Shown: positions 1-7,096 of the stretch, piece after piece
How positions within the stretch are numbered: the stretch's first letter is position 1
How the letters are laid out: each line of letters opens with the position of its first letter
Assembly (NCBI RefSeq): GCF_003399445.1
Contig: NZ_QUQO01000001.1
Span: 1,237,001-1,301,000, forward strand
Origin: Parvularcula marina
GTDB taxonomy: Bacteria > Pseudomonadota > Alphaproteobacteria > Caulobacterales > Parvularculaceae
Length of the DNA: 64,000 nucleotides
Reading direction: 5' to 3'
Program-made: the position numbers and the translations under genes
Notes under the pieces: model-generated
What the model saw: only the letters and a program-made list of their open reading frames with translations
The model's database searches: none
What the model was told of the DNA's origin: nothing

Positions 1-669
1 GATGGTCGGATCCTTGGGATCTGGCTCGATCTTCTTCCGCAGGCGGCTGATCTGGTTATCGATCGAGCGGTCAAAGACATGCGCCGAGCGGCCTTGGGTG
101 ATATCGAGCAACTGGTCTCGATTGAGGACGCGGCCCGTCCGTTCCGTCAAAGCGAGCAAAAGCTCATATTCCCCGCCGGTCAGCTTGACCTCCTCACCGG
201 CAGCATCGAGCAGGCGGCGGCCTTCGATCTCAAGCGTGAAACTCTCAATACGGAATTTCGTCCCGCCGGGGGTCAGAGGCTCGCTCGGGCTATCCTTGCT
301 GCGGCGCAGGACCGCCTTCACCCTTGCTAGGAGCTCGCGCGGATTGAACGGCTTGGTCACATAATCATCCGCGCCAATTTCAAGCCCGACAATGCGGTCG
401 GTATCCTCGGCCCGCGCGGTCAGCAGGATCACGGGCAGCGTGCCCTTTGCGCGCAGATCACGGCACAGGCTGAGGCCATCCTCGCCCGGCATCATGATAT
501 CAAGGAGGACGAGATCGATGCCCCCCTCTTCGATCAGGCTGCGTGCCGCATCGGCACGGCCCGCCGTTTTGATCTCATAGCCATTACCGCCCAGATACTC
601 CGCCAGCGGATCACGGATCGAGGGTTCGTCATCAACGACGAGGAGCACAGGTTTGCTTGCGCCGGACAT
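1..669 (-). CDS. OmpR-family two-component response regulator, C-terminus cut by window edge
   Basis: This DNA-binding response regulator is activated by phosphorylation from an unidentified sensor kinase. The reverse strand reads openly from the ATG at 669 to base 1 without a stop. The N-terminal receiver domain (about residues 7-122) shows the acidic pair in LVVDDEPS, the phosphoacceptor Asp57 in LLDIMMPGEDG, Thr84 and Lys106 in YVTKPF. The following winged-helix domain carries TGGEYELL, RGRVLNRDQLL-like spacing and FDRSIDNQISRLRKKIEPDP, which is typical OmpR/PhoB. Roughly 15-20 C-terminal residues should lie outside the window. It starts one base after the yacG stop, so it is probably co-transcribed with maf-rng-yacG. 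No cognate kinase is adjacent in the window. Confidence 0.93.
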   Translation of the reverse strand, partial: MSGASKPVLLVVDDEPSIRDPLAEYLGGNGYEIKTAGRADAARSLIEEGGIDLVLLDIMMPGEDGLSLCRDLRAKGTLPVILLTARAEDTDRIVGLEIGADDYVTKPFNPRELLARVKAVLRRSKDSPSEPLTPGGTKFRIESFTLEIEGRRLLDAAGEEVKLTGGEYELLLALTERTGRVLNRDQLLDITQGRSAHVFDRSIDNQISRLRKKIEPDPKDPTI

Positions 670-670
670 G

Positions 671-838
671 TCAGTCCTCCTCTGTCGGCGCGCTTTCATC
701 CGCAGCGCCGGGGATCGCATAGCCCTCTGAGAGCCAGCGATTGAGATCGACCTTGCGGCACCTGTCTGAACAGAACGGCCAGTCTTCCTTGCTGGCCGAC
801 TTGCCGCAGATCGGGCATTTGGGGTCAGGCTTTGACAT
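671..838 (-). CDS. yacG: DNA gyrase inhibitor YacG, zinc-ribbon protein
   Basis: This is a small protein of 55 residues. Family members bind one zinc ion, and E. coli YacG inhibits DNA gyrase by blocking DNA binding. The zinc site is complete: Cys8 and Cys11 in CPICG, then Cys23 and Cys27 in CSDRC, followed by the family motif DLNRWLSEGYAIPG. I chose the ATG at 838, which overlaps the RNase G stop by 14 bases. A longer frame to 895 would add 19 residues without family resemblance. It lies between the RNase G gene and the response regulator, the usual alphaproteobacterial location next to maf and RNase G. Confidence 0.93.
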   Translation of the reverse strand: MSKPDPKCPICGKSASKEDWPFCSDRCRKVDLNRWLSEGYAIPGAADESAPTEED

Positions 839-2057
839 GGAAGTCTCCGTGGGGGTCTCCGTCTCCAAGGGCCTCGACACGCAGGCGGGGGCCAAAACGC
901 GCAGTCAGATCGTGCATCGGACTACCCGCCTCATCAAGCAACGCTATGGCGCGTTGTGTAACAAAGAGTGTCACCTGGCCCGTGCGGTTTTCTTCCAGCG
1001 CTCGTTCAGCCGCGCGGAACGCCTTTGCGGCGATGACATCGGCGCAGAAGCGGCGGCCGGGGAAAGTGTCCGTCCCTGGCTCGGTCAGGATTTCGCGCAA
1101 TGACGGCCGTGGCCGCGGGGCGATGATCGTGCACAGCCCTTCTGGCGTGACCGCCGGCACCGAGACCCGGCCCAGCGGTTTGAGCGCCCGTGTGATCTGG
1201 TCACGGACGATCTTTGGCGCGGCAATCGCCCCGCGCGGCACATCGATAATGACCTGCCCGCCAAGGCCCATGACGCCGCCAATCCGCCCGAGCGTTGAGA
1301 GCGCCTCGCCCAGCAGTTTCGTGCCCGCGCCTTTTTTGGATTGCCCGCCCTGCGAGCCGAGATCGAGATCGACAGCGAACAGCGCCTCTGTCTCCTCAAT
1401 CGTTAGCCTGCCGCCGCCGGGAAGGTCATGGCTGCGCGCCAGTGCTTCTTCCTCTGCCGCATCAAGCCATTCGGCGATCCCTCGCGCGGGGCCGACATCA
1501 ATCGGGAAATCGGACGGCATCCCTGCCGCGAGCCGGGACTTTGTGTCGGCCCGCGTCACCTCGATGAAGGAGATCTCACTCGTCAGCAGGCCGAGCATCA
1601 GGCGGGACAGAGGCGCGAAAGGATCAATCAGGCCGATAGGCCCTTCCGGGGTAAGCTTAGCCTTGAACTCTGGCGGGAAGGTGTCTTCCCCCAGCGGGCC
1701 GGCCCGTTCTTCCTCATCGCCAATGCGCCAGCTTGCCATGGCGCCGCGCAGGACGGGTTTGTCCGAGACATCCGCGCCCTTGGTGCCGATCGGCTCGCGC
1801 TTGACCTCAACGATCAGGGTACGCCCGACAACGGGCAGAGGGCCGCTCCTGCGCAAGAACCCTTTGGTGCCCCCAAGATCGAGATAGACAGCGCCGAGGC
1901 GCTTATCGACATCGGTGACTTTCGCGCGATAGAGCGCGCCCAGCATCGGGTCCGCGCGGCCCGGGAACCAGTGCCGCAGGGCGGTGACCTCGTCATCCTC
2001 CACACGCGCGATGCGGACGGAGAGCGGCGTTTCCTCGATCAGGAGACCGGCGCTCAT
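825..2057 (-). CDS. rng: Short ribonuclease E/G family endoribonuclease
   Basis: Single-strand-specific endoribonuclease of the RNase E/G family, probably acting in rRNA maturation and mRNA turnover. At 410 residues it is shorter than E. coli RNase G (489). An S1-like RNA-binding segment is seen at about residues 36-105 (GALYRAKVTDV, AVYLDLGGTKGFL). The two catalytic acidic positions of the family appear retained as Asp230 (in ALFAVDLDLG) and Asp272 (in GGQVIIDVPRG). No CPxC-type zinc-link is present; Cys334 or so is alone, so tetramer assembly through zinc, known for RNase E, is not expected. The start overlaps the maf stop by four bases (ATGA), indicating translational coupling. Confidence 0.88.
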   Translation of the reverse strand: MSAGLLIEETPLSVRIARVEDDEVTALRHWFPGRADPMLGALYRAKVTDVDKRLGAVYLDLGGTKGFLRRSGPLPVVGRTLIVEVKREPIGTKGADVSDKPVLRGAMASWRIGDEEERAGPLGEDTFPPEFKAKLTPEGPIGLIDPFAPLSRLMLGLLTSEISFIEVTRADTKSRLAAGMPSDFPIDVGPARGIAEWLDAAEEEALARSHDLPGGGRLTIEETEALFAVDLDLGSQGGQSKKGAGTKLLGEALSTLGRIGGVMGLGGQVIIDVPRGAIAAPKIVRDQITRALKPLGRVSVPAVTPEGLCTIIAPRPRPSLREILTEPGTDTFPGRRFCADVIAAKAFRAAERALEENRTGQVTLFVTQRAIALLDEAGSPMHDLTARFGPRLRVEALGDGDPHGDFHVKA

Positions 2058-2656
2058 TTGGAGCTCCCGAAATTCACAGACCGCCCCAGCGCCGCCGAGA
2101 GAAGATTTGCGGTTTCATAAAGCGGCAATCCGACCACGGCGGAATAGCTGCCTACAATCTGAATAATAAACGCGGAGAAGCCGCCCTGAATACCGTAGCC
2201 GCCCGCCTTGCCGGCCCATTCGCCGCAATCGAGATAGGCGGCCCGCTCCTGCGCGGAGAGCTGTTTGACCTTCACGCGCGTTTCAACGATCCGCTGGCGG
2301 AGGACACCCTCGCCCGGCCCTGCGACCGCGATGCCGGTGAAGACCCGGTGCGCGCGCCCGGAAAGAAGATCGAGACAGGCCGCAGCCTCTTCACGGGTTT
2401 CCGTCTTGGGCAGAATGCGGCGCCCCACCGCCACCACCGTGTCTGACCCCAGCACCACCGCGCCGGGATGCGCGCCCGCAATCACGGCCGCTTTCTCTGC
2501 GGCCAAACGGCCCGCCAGCACGCGCGGCAGCTCGCCGGGCGCTTCGGTCTCGTCAATATCGGCGGGGAGGATCTCGTCGGGCGGAAACCCGATCTGCTCG
2601 AGCAATTGCCGCCGCCGGGGCGACGCGCTTGCGAGGATAAATCTGGGGCCGGTCAC
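2054..2656 (-). CDS. maf: Maf-like nucleotide pyrophosphatase
   Basis: House-cleaning nucleotide pyrophosphatase that hydrolyses non-canonical or methylated nucleoside triphosphates to monophosphates. The 200-residue protein has the hallmark N-terminal phosphate-binding motif LASASPRRRQLL, the acidic GSDTVVAV motif, and the C-terminal GKAGGYGIQGG segment with the family Tyr/Gln specificity region. It sits between infA (13 bases upstream) and RNase G (4-base overlap downstream), a standard alphaproteobacterial arrangement. The sequence does not tell dTTP/UTP preference from 7-methyl-GTP preference with certainty. Confidence 0.94.
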   Translation of the reverse strand: MTGPRFILASASPRRRQLLEQIGFPPDEILPADIDETEAPGELPRVLAGRLAAEKAAVIAGAHPGAVVLGSDTVVAVGRRILPKTETREEAAACLDLLSGRAHRVFTGIAVAGPGEGVLRQRIVETRVKVKQLSAQERAAYLDCGEWAGKAGGYGIQGGFSAFIIQIVGSYSAVVGLPLYETANLLSAALGRSVNFGSSK

Positions 2657-2669
2657 AACGGCACCCGTC

Positions 2670-2888
2670 TTACTTGAAGCGATAGGTGATCCGGCCCTTG
2701 GTGAGGTCGTAAGGGGTCATTTCGACCAGCACCTTGTCGCCCGCCAGCACCCGGATGCGGTTCTTACGCATCTTGCCCGCCGTGTGGGCGATGATCTCAT
2801 GGTCATTCTCAAGCTTCACGCGAAAGGTCGCGTTGGGGAGGAGTTCCTCCACCGTTCCTGAAAACTCGAGCAATTCTTCCTTGGCCAT
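2670..2888 (-). CDS. infA: Translation initiation factor IF-1
   Basis: IF-1 binds the ribosomal A site during initiation. The 72-residue product, starting [19 protein letters not shown] and ending [13 protein letters not shown], is a full-length and near-canonical S1-fold IF-1. I used the ATG at 2888, which gives exactly the usual length; the longer frame to 2921 adds unrelated residues. It is first of a tight group infA-maf-rng-yacG and probably has its promoter in the 73 bases upstream, after the phosphatase gene. Confidence 0.98.
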   Translation of the reverse strand: MAKEELLEFSGTVEELLPNATFRVKLENDHEIIAHTAGKMRKNRIRVLAGDKVLVEMTPYDLTKGRITYRFK

Positions 2889-2961
2889 GCGATCCCTTTG
2901 GTTACCGAGAAGGCGTGGCATTTGGGCGCTGCCGGGCGATACGTCAAGGCGGGATTAGGGA

Positions 2962-3378
2962 TCACCCCTCCCCAAACGCCTCTTTGATCTTCGCGCGCAA
3001 GCCGTGAAGGCAGGTCCGGTAGGCCGCAAGAACATCAAGGTCCGAGCCTCTGACATCGGTTGGATTGGGCGTATCCCAATAGGTCACTTTCGCGCCCGCC
3101 CGGCGGGCCTCGGCGGCAGCTTCGGGGGTCAGGGCGATCACATGATCGAACTTGTCGACCTCGACCTTGGCGAAGGTCTGGGGATCACGCGAGGGGATCG
3201 GGATGCCTTCTTCTTCTAGCACGCGCGCGACAAAGGGATCGAGAATGCCGGCAAAGACGCCGCAGCTCTCGATGTGTACCTCCGGCCCCAGAATGTCTTT
3301 CGCGAGTGCTTCAGCCATGGGGGAACGGACGGAATTCATGTTGCAGGCAAACAGGATCGATCCCGCCCCGGCCATCAC
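2962..3378 (-). CDS. Low-molecular-weight protein tyrosine phosphatase / arsenate reductase-like protein
   Basis: This is a 138-residue cysteine phosphatase-fold protein. The P-loop CX5R(S) is visible near the N-terminus as Cys12-NMNSV-Arg18-Ser, and the C-terminal region has a DxPxP-like acidic segment (YWDTPNPTD). Homologues in this genomic position are annotated as low-molecular-weight phosphotyrosine phosphatases, some as arsenate reductases; the true substrate is not deducible. The start (ATGATG at 3378) overlaps the UPF0262 stop by four bases, so it is co-translated with it. No other arsenic gene is nearby, which favours a protein phosphatase role. Confidence 0.88.
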   Translation of the reverse strand: MMAGAGSILFACNMNSVRSPMAEALAKDILGPEVHIESCGVFAGILDPFVARVLEEEGIPIPSRDPQTFAKVEVDKFDHVIALTPEAAAEARRAGAKVTYWDTPNPTDVRGSDLDVLAAYRTCLHGLRAKIKEAFGEG

Positions 3379-3869
3379 TGATCTCCCCTGTTCGCGGCCC
3401 GTAGGGAGATGGAGCAGATCAGCGTGAAAAGCCGCCGCGCCGTCTCGAAATCGAGCTCTATTTTTCCTTCAAGCCGCTTGATCAGCAGCTCCGTTCCCTC
3501 GTTGTGAACGGCTCTGCGGGCCATGTCGATGGTTTCGAGTTTCTCGGGCATCGCCGCGCGGATCGCATCGTAATAGGTCTCACACAGCATGAAGTAGTCT
3601 TTGATGAGCCGCCGGAAAGGCGACATCGAGAGGTGATGGGCGGCCAGCCCCTCCCCGTCTTCGGAGCGGATTTCAAAGACCAGACGACCGTCACGCTCGA
3701 GAAGGCTGAGCGCATAGGGCCCGCCATGCTCCACCCCGACCGGGTTGAAGGCATTGTCAGCGAGCAGGTCATGCATCGCGACTTTGCGCTCATGGTCGAT
3801 TTCCGACCCGCGCGCGGCGAGGCTCGCCTCGTCAATCTGGATGGACGCAAGATGGCGTGCGCCGGACAT
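3375..3869 (-). CDS. UPF0262 family protein
   Basis: This is a conserved alphaproteobacterial protein of unknown function, 164 residues. Family features are the N-terminal IxIDE and EIDHERKVAMHDLL region, the NxFxP segment and HGGPYALSLLERDGRLVFEI, then MSPFRRLIKDYFMLCETYYDAI and a Cys-containing C-terminal helix. No signal peptide or membrane segment is seen, so it is cytoplasmic. In many alphaproteobacteria it lies between hisD and the phosphatase gene. Here hisD is separated from it by the MerR/methyltransferase pair. Function is not assigned. Confidence 0.9.
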   Translation of the reverse strand: MSGARHLASIQIDEASLAARGSEIDHERKVAMHDLLADNAFNPVGVEHGGPYALSLLERDGRLVFEIRSEDGEGLAAHHLSMSPFRRLIKDYFMLCETYYDAIRAAMPEKLETIDMARRAVHNEGTELLIKRLEGKIELDFETARRLFTLICSISLRAANRGDQ

Positions 3870-3949
3870 GGTTTTTCTTTCTCATTCTGTCGTTGCGTGC
3901 TGCAACGCAGCAGAGAAGGTTTCACAAGCCGTGAATGCGCGCAAGCGTT

Positions 3950-4387
3950 CTAGGCTTTGAGCTTGCCCCGGCCCTCCTTCGCCGCAGATTTATAGGCCCC
4001 GGTGCCCGCCGCGCGGACCAGCCGCAGAAAGGTCGGGCATTCCATATGGCTCGGCGCGCCGCAATTGGCGGCATGAAGGAGGCCCCGCCGCATGGTCGTC
4101 AGCTTACGAATGGTTCGTTCAAGCTCTTCGGCTTTGTCGAGCAGCGCCTGCCGGTCGATCTGGGGCGCGCCTTCGGGCGCGAGCATCAGGCCGATTTCAT
4201 CAAGAGAGAACCCCGCCGCCTGCCCCAGCGCAATCAGCGACAGCCGGTCGATGATGTCCGCATCAAAGACCCGTTTGAGCCCATGCCGTCCGACCGAGCG
4301 GATGAGGCCTTTTTCCTCATAATATCGCAGGGTAGAGGCAGGCACGCCCGACCGTTTTGAGACTTCTGATATATCGAGCGCAGACAC
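3950..4387 (-). CDS. MerR-family transcriptional regulator with CX7C motif
   Basis: A 145-residue dimeric MerR-type activator/repressor. The winged helix is clear (DISEVSKRSGVPASTLRYYEEKGLI, then GHGLKRVFDADIIDRL), followed by the long dimerisation helix (about 78-104) and an effector loop with Cys109 and Cys117 spaced CX7C before Pro118, plus His114. The CX7CP spacing is the same as the metal loop of the copper sensor CueR, but the rest does not match CueR closely and the four-Cys iron-sulfur cluster of SoxR is absent. It is divergent from a SAM-methyltransferase gene and the 75-base space between them contains a textbook MerR operator. The ligand is unknown: a metal ion or thiol/redox signal are the obvious options. 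Confidence 0.9.
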   Translation of the reverse strand: MSALDISEVSKRSGVPASTLRYYEEKGLIRSVGRHGLKRVFDADIIDRLSLIALGQAAGFSLDEIGLMLAPEGAPQIDRQALLDKAEELERTIRKLTTMRRGLLHAANCGAPSHMECPTFLRLVRAAGTGAYKSAAKEGRGKLKA

Positions 4388-4390
4388 CTC

Positions 4391-4421
4391 TTGACCTCAA
4401 GTCAGCTTGAAGTGGCAGAAT
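4391..4421 (+). promoter_or_regulatory. MerR-type operator-promoter for the methyltransferase gene
   Basis: A -35-like TTGACC (4391-4396) and -10-like CAGAAT (4416-4421) are separated by 19 bases, the over-long spacer on which MerR-family activators act. Within the spacer lies the dyad ACCTCAAG-N4-CTTGAAGT (4394-4413), with 7 of 8 paired positions symmetric. It resembles the SoxR operator core. It lies 42 bases before the methyltransferase ATG and immediately before the MerR start, so binding would affect both genes. Confidence 0.75.
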
Positions 4422-4462
4422 GTCCCTCACACTGCACATAGGCAAGCCCGCAAAGGACGCAC

Positions 4463-5305
4463 ATGACCGAGAAACCCAAAAAGACCGAGACGAGAAAGAA
4501 CGACTGGAACAGCGGCGCGGCCCTTACCTGGGTCACCGCGCAGGCCCTCCTCGACGGTATGTTTGAGCCCGTCGAGACGCTACTTGCCGAGGCCGCCCGC
4601 AAGGCCGGTGCGAAGACCGTGCTTGATGTTGGCTGCGGGACGGGCGCGACCACGCTCGCCATCGCGGGCGCGCTTGGGCCCGACGGCACCTGCACAGGCA
4701 TCGACATTTCCGAAGGGATGATCGCCGCTGCGGAGGCCCGCGCGCGCGAGGCCAGTGTGAACGCTGAGTTCATCCGGGCCGATGCCGAAACTCATCCTCT
4801 GCCAGCGGAGCAGTTCGACATGGTCACCTCCCGGTTTGGCGTCATGTTCTTTGATGACCCCGTCCGGGCATTCGCCAATCTTCGCGGTGCCACCAAGAAT
4901 AAAGGTCACCTCAGATGCGTCGTGTGGCGCTCCCCTGAAGACAATCCTTTCATGACGACCGCCATCAAGGCGGCTGCGCCTTATATCCCTGACCTGCCGC
5001 CCTTTGACCCGGACGCGCCCGGCCAGTTCGCCTTCGCCCGAGAGGAACTGGTACGGACGATCCTCGAGAAAAGCGGCTGGCAGGAGATATCTTTCACGCC
5101 ACTCGATTTCGAGTGCGAATTCCCCGCCACGGAGCTGGAGTTCTATTTCAAAAGGTTGGGCGTTGTCGGCCGGATGTTCGATCAATTGGATGCGGCAACG
5201 CAAGCAACTGTGACAGCGGCCATGCATGAAGCCTTCAGGCCCTTCGTGGACGGAGAAACGGTGCGTTTTACCGCCGCCTGCTGGGACATCAGCGCCAGAG
5301 CCTAG
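4463..5305 (+). CDS. Class I SAM-dependent methyltransferase
   Basis: A 280-residue UbiE/Methyltransf_11-like enzyme that transfers a methyl group from S-adenosylmethionine to an unknown substrate. Motif I is VLDVGCGTG (residues 53-61), the ribose-binding acidic residue is in GIDISEGM (Asp81), and FDMVTSRFGVMFFDDP is the motif IV region. No signal or membrane segment. It is transcribed away from the MerR regulator through a 19-base-spacer promoter, so it is probably the regulator's target. Its stop overlaps the convergent hisD stop by four bases. The substrate cannot be read from the sequence. Confidence 0.87.
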   Translation: MTEKPKKTETRKNDWNSGAALTWVTAQALLDGMFEPVETLLAEAARKAGAKTVLDVGCGTGATTLAIAGALGPDGTCTGIDISEGMIAAAEARAREASVNAEFIRADAETHPLPAEQFDMVTSRFGVMFFDDPVRAFANLRGATKNKGHLRCVVWRSPEDNPFMTTAIKAAAPYIPDLPPFDPDAPGQFAFAREELVRTILEKSGWQEISFTPLDFECEFPATELEFYFKRLGVVGRMFDQLDAATQATVTAAMHEAFRPFVDGETVRFTAACWDISARA

Positions 5306-6600
5306 TGAGGCTCATCCTCAAGCCGCCGCCGCACGCTCTCGCCATGGGCCCACAGGCCCTCTTCATCGGCAAGGGTGGCGGCGTCAGGGCCGATGGCACG
5401 CACCGCCTCTTTCGTGCAGGCAATCAGGCTCGTGCGTTTGAGGAAATCGAGCGTTGAGAGGCCGGATGAGAACCGCGCCGCCCGGGCGGTGGGAAGAACA
5501 TGGTCCGGACCCGCCACATAATCGCCAACGGCCTCCGGCGTATAACGCCCAAGGAATATCGCCCCTGCGTGCCGGACCAGCGGCAGGAGGAGTTCGGGAT
5601 CCTCGACCGCGAGTTCCAAATGCTCTGGTGCCAGCCGGTTGACCAGCGGCATCCCCTCTTCGAGCGAGGGCACAAGGATAATCGCTGAATTATCGTCCCA
5701 TGCGGCGCGCGTGATTTTGGTCCGCGGGCTTTTCCCGATCATCGCCTCGATGGAGGCCGTGACCCGGCCCGCAAATGCCGCATCATCCGTGATAAGAACG
5801 CTTTGTGAGCTTGGGTCGTGTTCGGCCTGGCTTAAAAGGTCCGCGGCGATCCAGTCGGGATTATTCTCGCCATCTGCCACCACAAGGATCTCGGAAGGCC
5901 CTGCAATCGAGTCGATGCCGACCTGCCCGAAGACCTCGCGCTTGGCCGCCGCGACCCACGCATTGCCGGGCCCGACAATCTTGTCGACCGGCACAATACT
6001 GTCTGTTCCATAGGCCAGCGCGGCCACGGCCTGCGCCCCGCCGACGCGGTAGATTTCCGTAACGCCTGCGATCTTTGCCGCTGCGAAGACCAGCGGGTTT
6101 GCCTCGCCCTTCGGGGTCGGCACGACCATCACAAGGCGCTCAACGCCTGCAACCTTCGCCGGAACGGCATTCATCAGCACACTGGAGGGATAGCTAGCGA
6201 GCCCGCCGGGCACGTAAAGCCCGACGGCATCTAGCGGCGTCCAGCGCCAGCCGAGGACGACGCCCTCTTCATCTTCCCAGCGCTCATTCTGCGGTGTCTG
6301 CAGCGCGTGATAGGCGCGGATCCGGTCCGCCGCGCGTGCCAGCGCCGCCACCGCCTCCGGATTAGCTTTCGCCGCCAGTTCATCAATCTCGTCAGCAGAC
6401 AGCCGCAGGCTCGCCGGGCGATAACCGTCGAATTTTTCCGTCAGCTCAAGGAGCGCCTGATCGCCGCGCGCCTGCACATCGGCGATGATGCCGCGCACGG
6501 TCTCACCCACTTCAGGGGAGCTTTCGCGTTTGAGGGACAGGAGTTCGGCGAATGCCGTCTCGAACCCTGCCGCCTGCATGTCGAGGCGGCGGGCCATCAT
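5302..6600 (-). CDS. hisD: Histidinol dehydrogenase
   Basis: Catalyses the last two oxidations of histidine biosynthesis, L-histidinol to L-histidine with two NAD+. The product is 432 residues, the normal length. Family signatures include VPGGLASYPSSVLMNAVPAKVAGV, the KIVGPGNAWVAAAKR region, IAGPSEILVVAD, LLSQAEHDPSSQ with the zinc-ligand Gln and His, and NRLAPEHLEL, then the C-terminal GDYVAGPDHVLPT. The start at 6600 (ATGATGG) overlaps the DUF2948 stop by four bases. hisG is 5.5 kb away and other his genes are absent, so histidine genes are dispersed. Confidence 0.97.
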   Translation of the reverse strand: MMARRLDMQAAGFETAFAELLSLKRESSPEVGETVRGIIADVQARGDQALLELTEKFDGYRPASLRLSADEIDELAAKANPEAVAALARAADRIRAYHALQTPQNERWEDEEGVVLGWRWTPLDAVGLYVPGGLASYPSSVLMNAVPAKVAGVERLVMVVPTPKGEANPLVFAAAKIAGVTEIYRVGGAQAVAALAYGTDSIVPVDKIVGPGNAWVAAAKREVFGQVGIDSIAGPSEILVVADGENNPDWIAADLLSQAEHDPSSQSVLITDDAAFAGRVTASIEAMIGKSPRTKITRAAWDDNSAIILVPSLEEGMPLVNRLAPEHLELAVEDPELLLPLVRHAGAIFLGRYTPEAVGDYVAGPDHVLPTARAARFSSGLSTLDFLKRTSLIACTKEAVRAIGPDAATLADEEGLWAHGESVRRRLEDEPH

Positions 6601-7046
6601 TCGGCTCCGTGATCGGGTTTTTTGGCGGTCCGCCACGGATCGGAGATATCTTTCAGCGTGCCGTTGATCGCCTCGACATCGAGGGCAATGCCCCCGCCCC
6701 CGGCAAGATTGAGCGTGATCGTTCCGCCATTCTCATCACCCTCATAGGTGACCGAAAGAATGTCGATGACTGCCTCTTTTGCATCGAGCCTGACGGATTT
6801 CGTCCGTACACGGGTCACATCATCGAAATGGACGCCCGTCCGCACGCGCAGGAAAGGCCCGTGGTTCCGCTTGACGCCGTCTTCCCAGACGAAACGGTTC
6901 GCAACGAACGCAAAACGGCGCTGGTTCGGGAACCAGCCTAGGTCGCCGATCTTCGCGACGGCGTCCTGCAGGACTGAGGAGACGATTTCGAGATCCTCGC
7001 CATCGGCAGCCAGCATGGCGAGAGGGATATAGTTTTTTGTGCTCAT
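6597..7046 (-). CDS. DUF2948 family protein
   Basis: A 149-residue cytoplasmic protein of unknown function, found in alphaproteobacteria between murA and hisD, as here. Recognisable segments are the N-terminal AADGEDLEIVSSVLQDAV and the motif RRFAFVANRFVWED, followed by HFDDVTRVRTKSV and a C-terminal region ending near the phrase GTLKDISDPWRT. I chose the ATG at 7046 rather than upstream candidates because the family start aligns there. It overlaps hisD by four bases and lies 50 bases after the murA stop, so the three are likely one operon. Conserved linkage with murA and hisD is the only clue to function. Confidence 0.88.
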   Translation of the reverse strand: MSTKNYIPLAMLAADGEDLEIVSSVLQDAVAKIGDLGWFPNQRRFAFVANRFVWEDGVKRNHGPFLRVRTGVHFDDVTRVRTKSVRLDAKEAVIDILSVTYEGDENGGTITLNLAGGGGIALDVEAINGTLKDISDPWRTAKKPDHGAE

Positions 7047-7096
7047 GGCAGGGGACATAGGGTGTCCCGCCCTCAAGGGGAATGGGGGCAGTGAGG

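Noticed and set aside
3950-4387. SoxR
   Set aside because: The operator resembles SoxR's, but the regulator lacks the four-cysteine iron-sulfur cluster; only two Cys in CX7C spacing are present.
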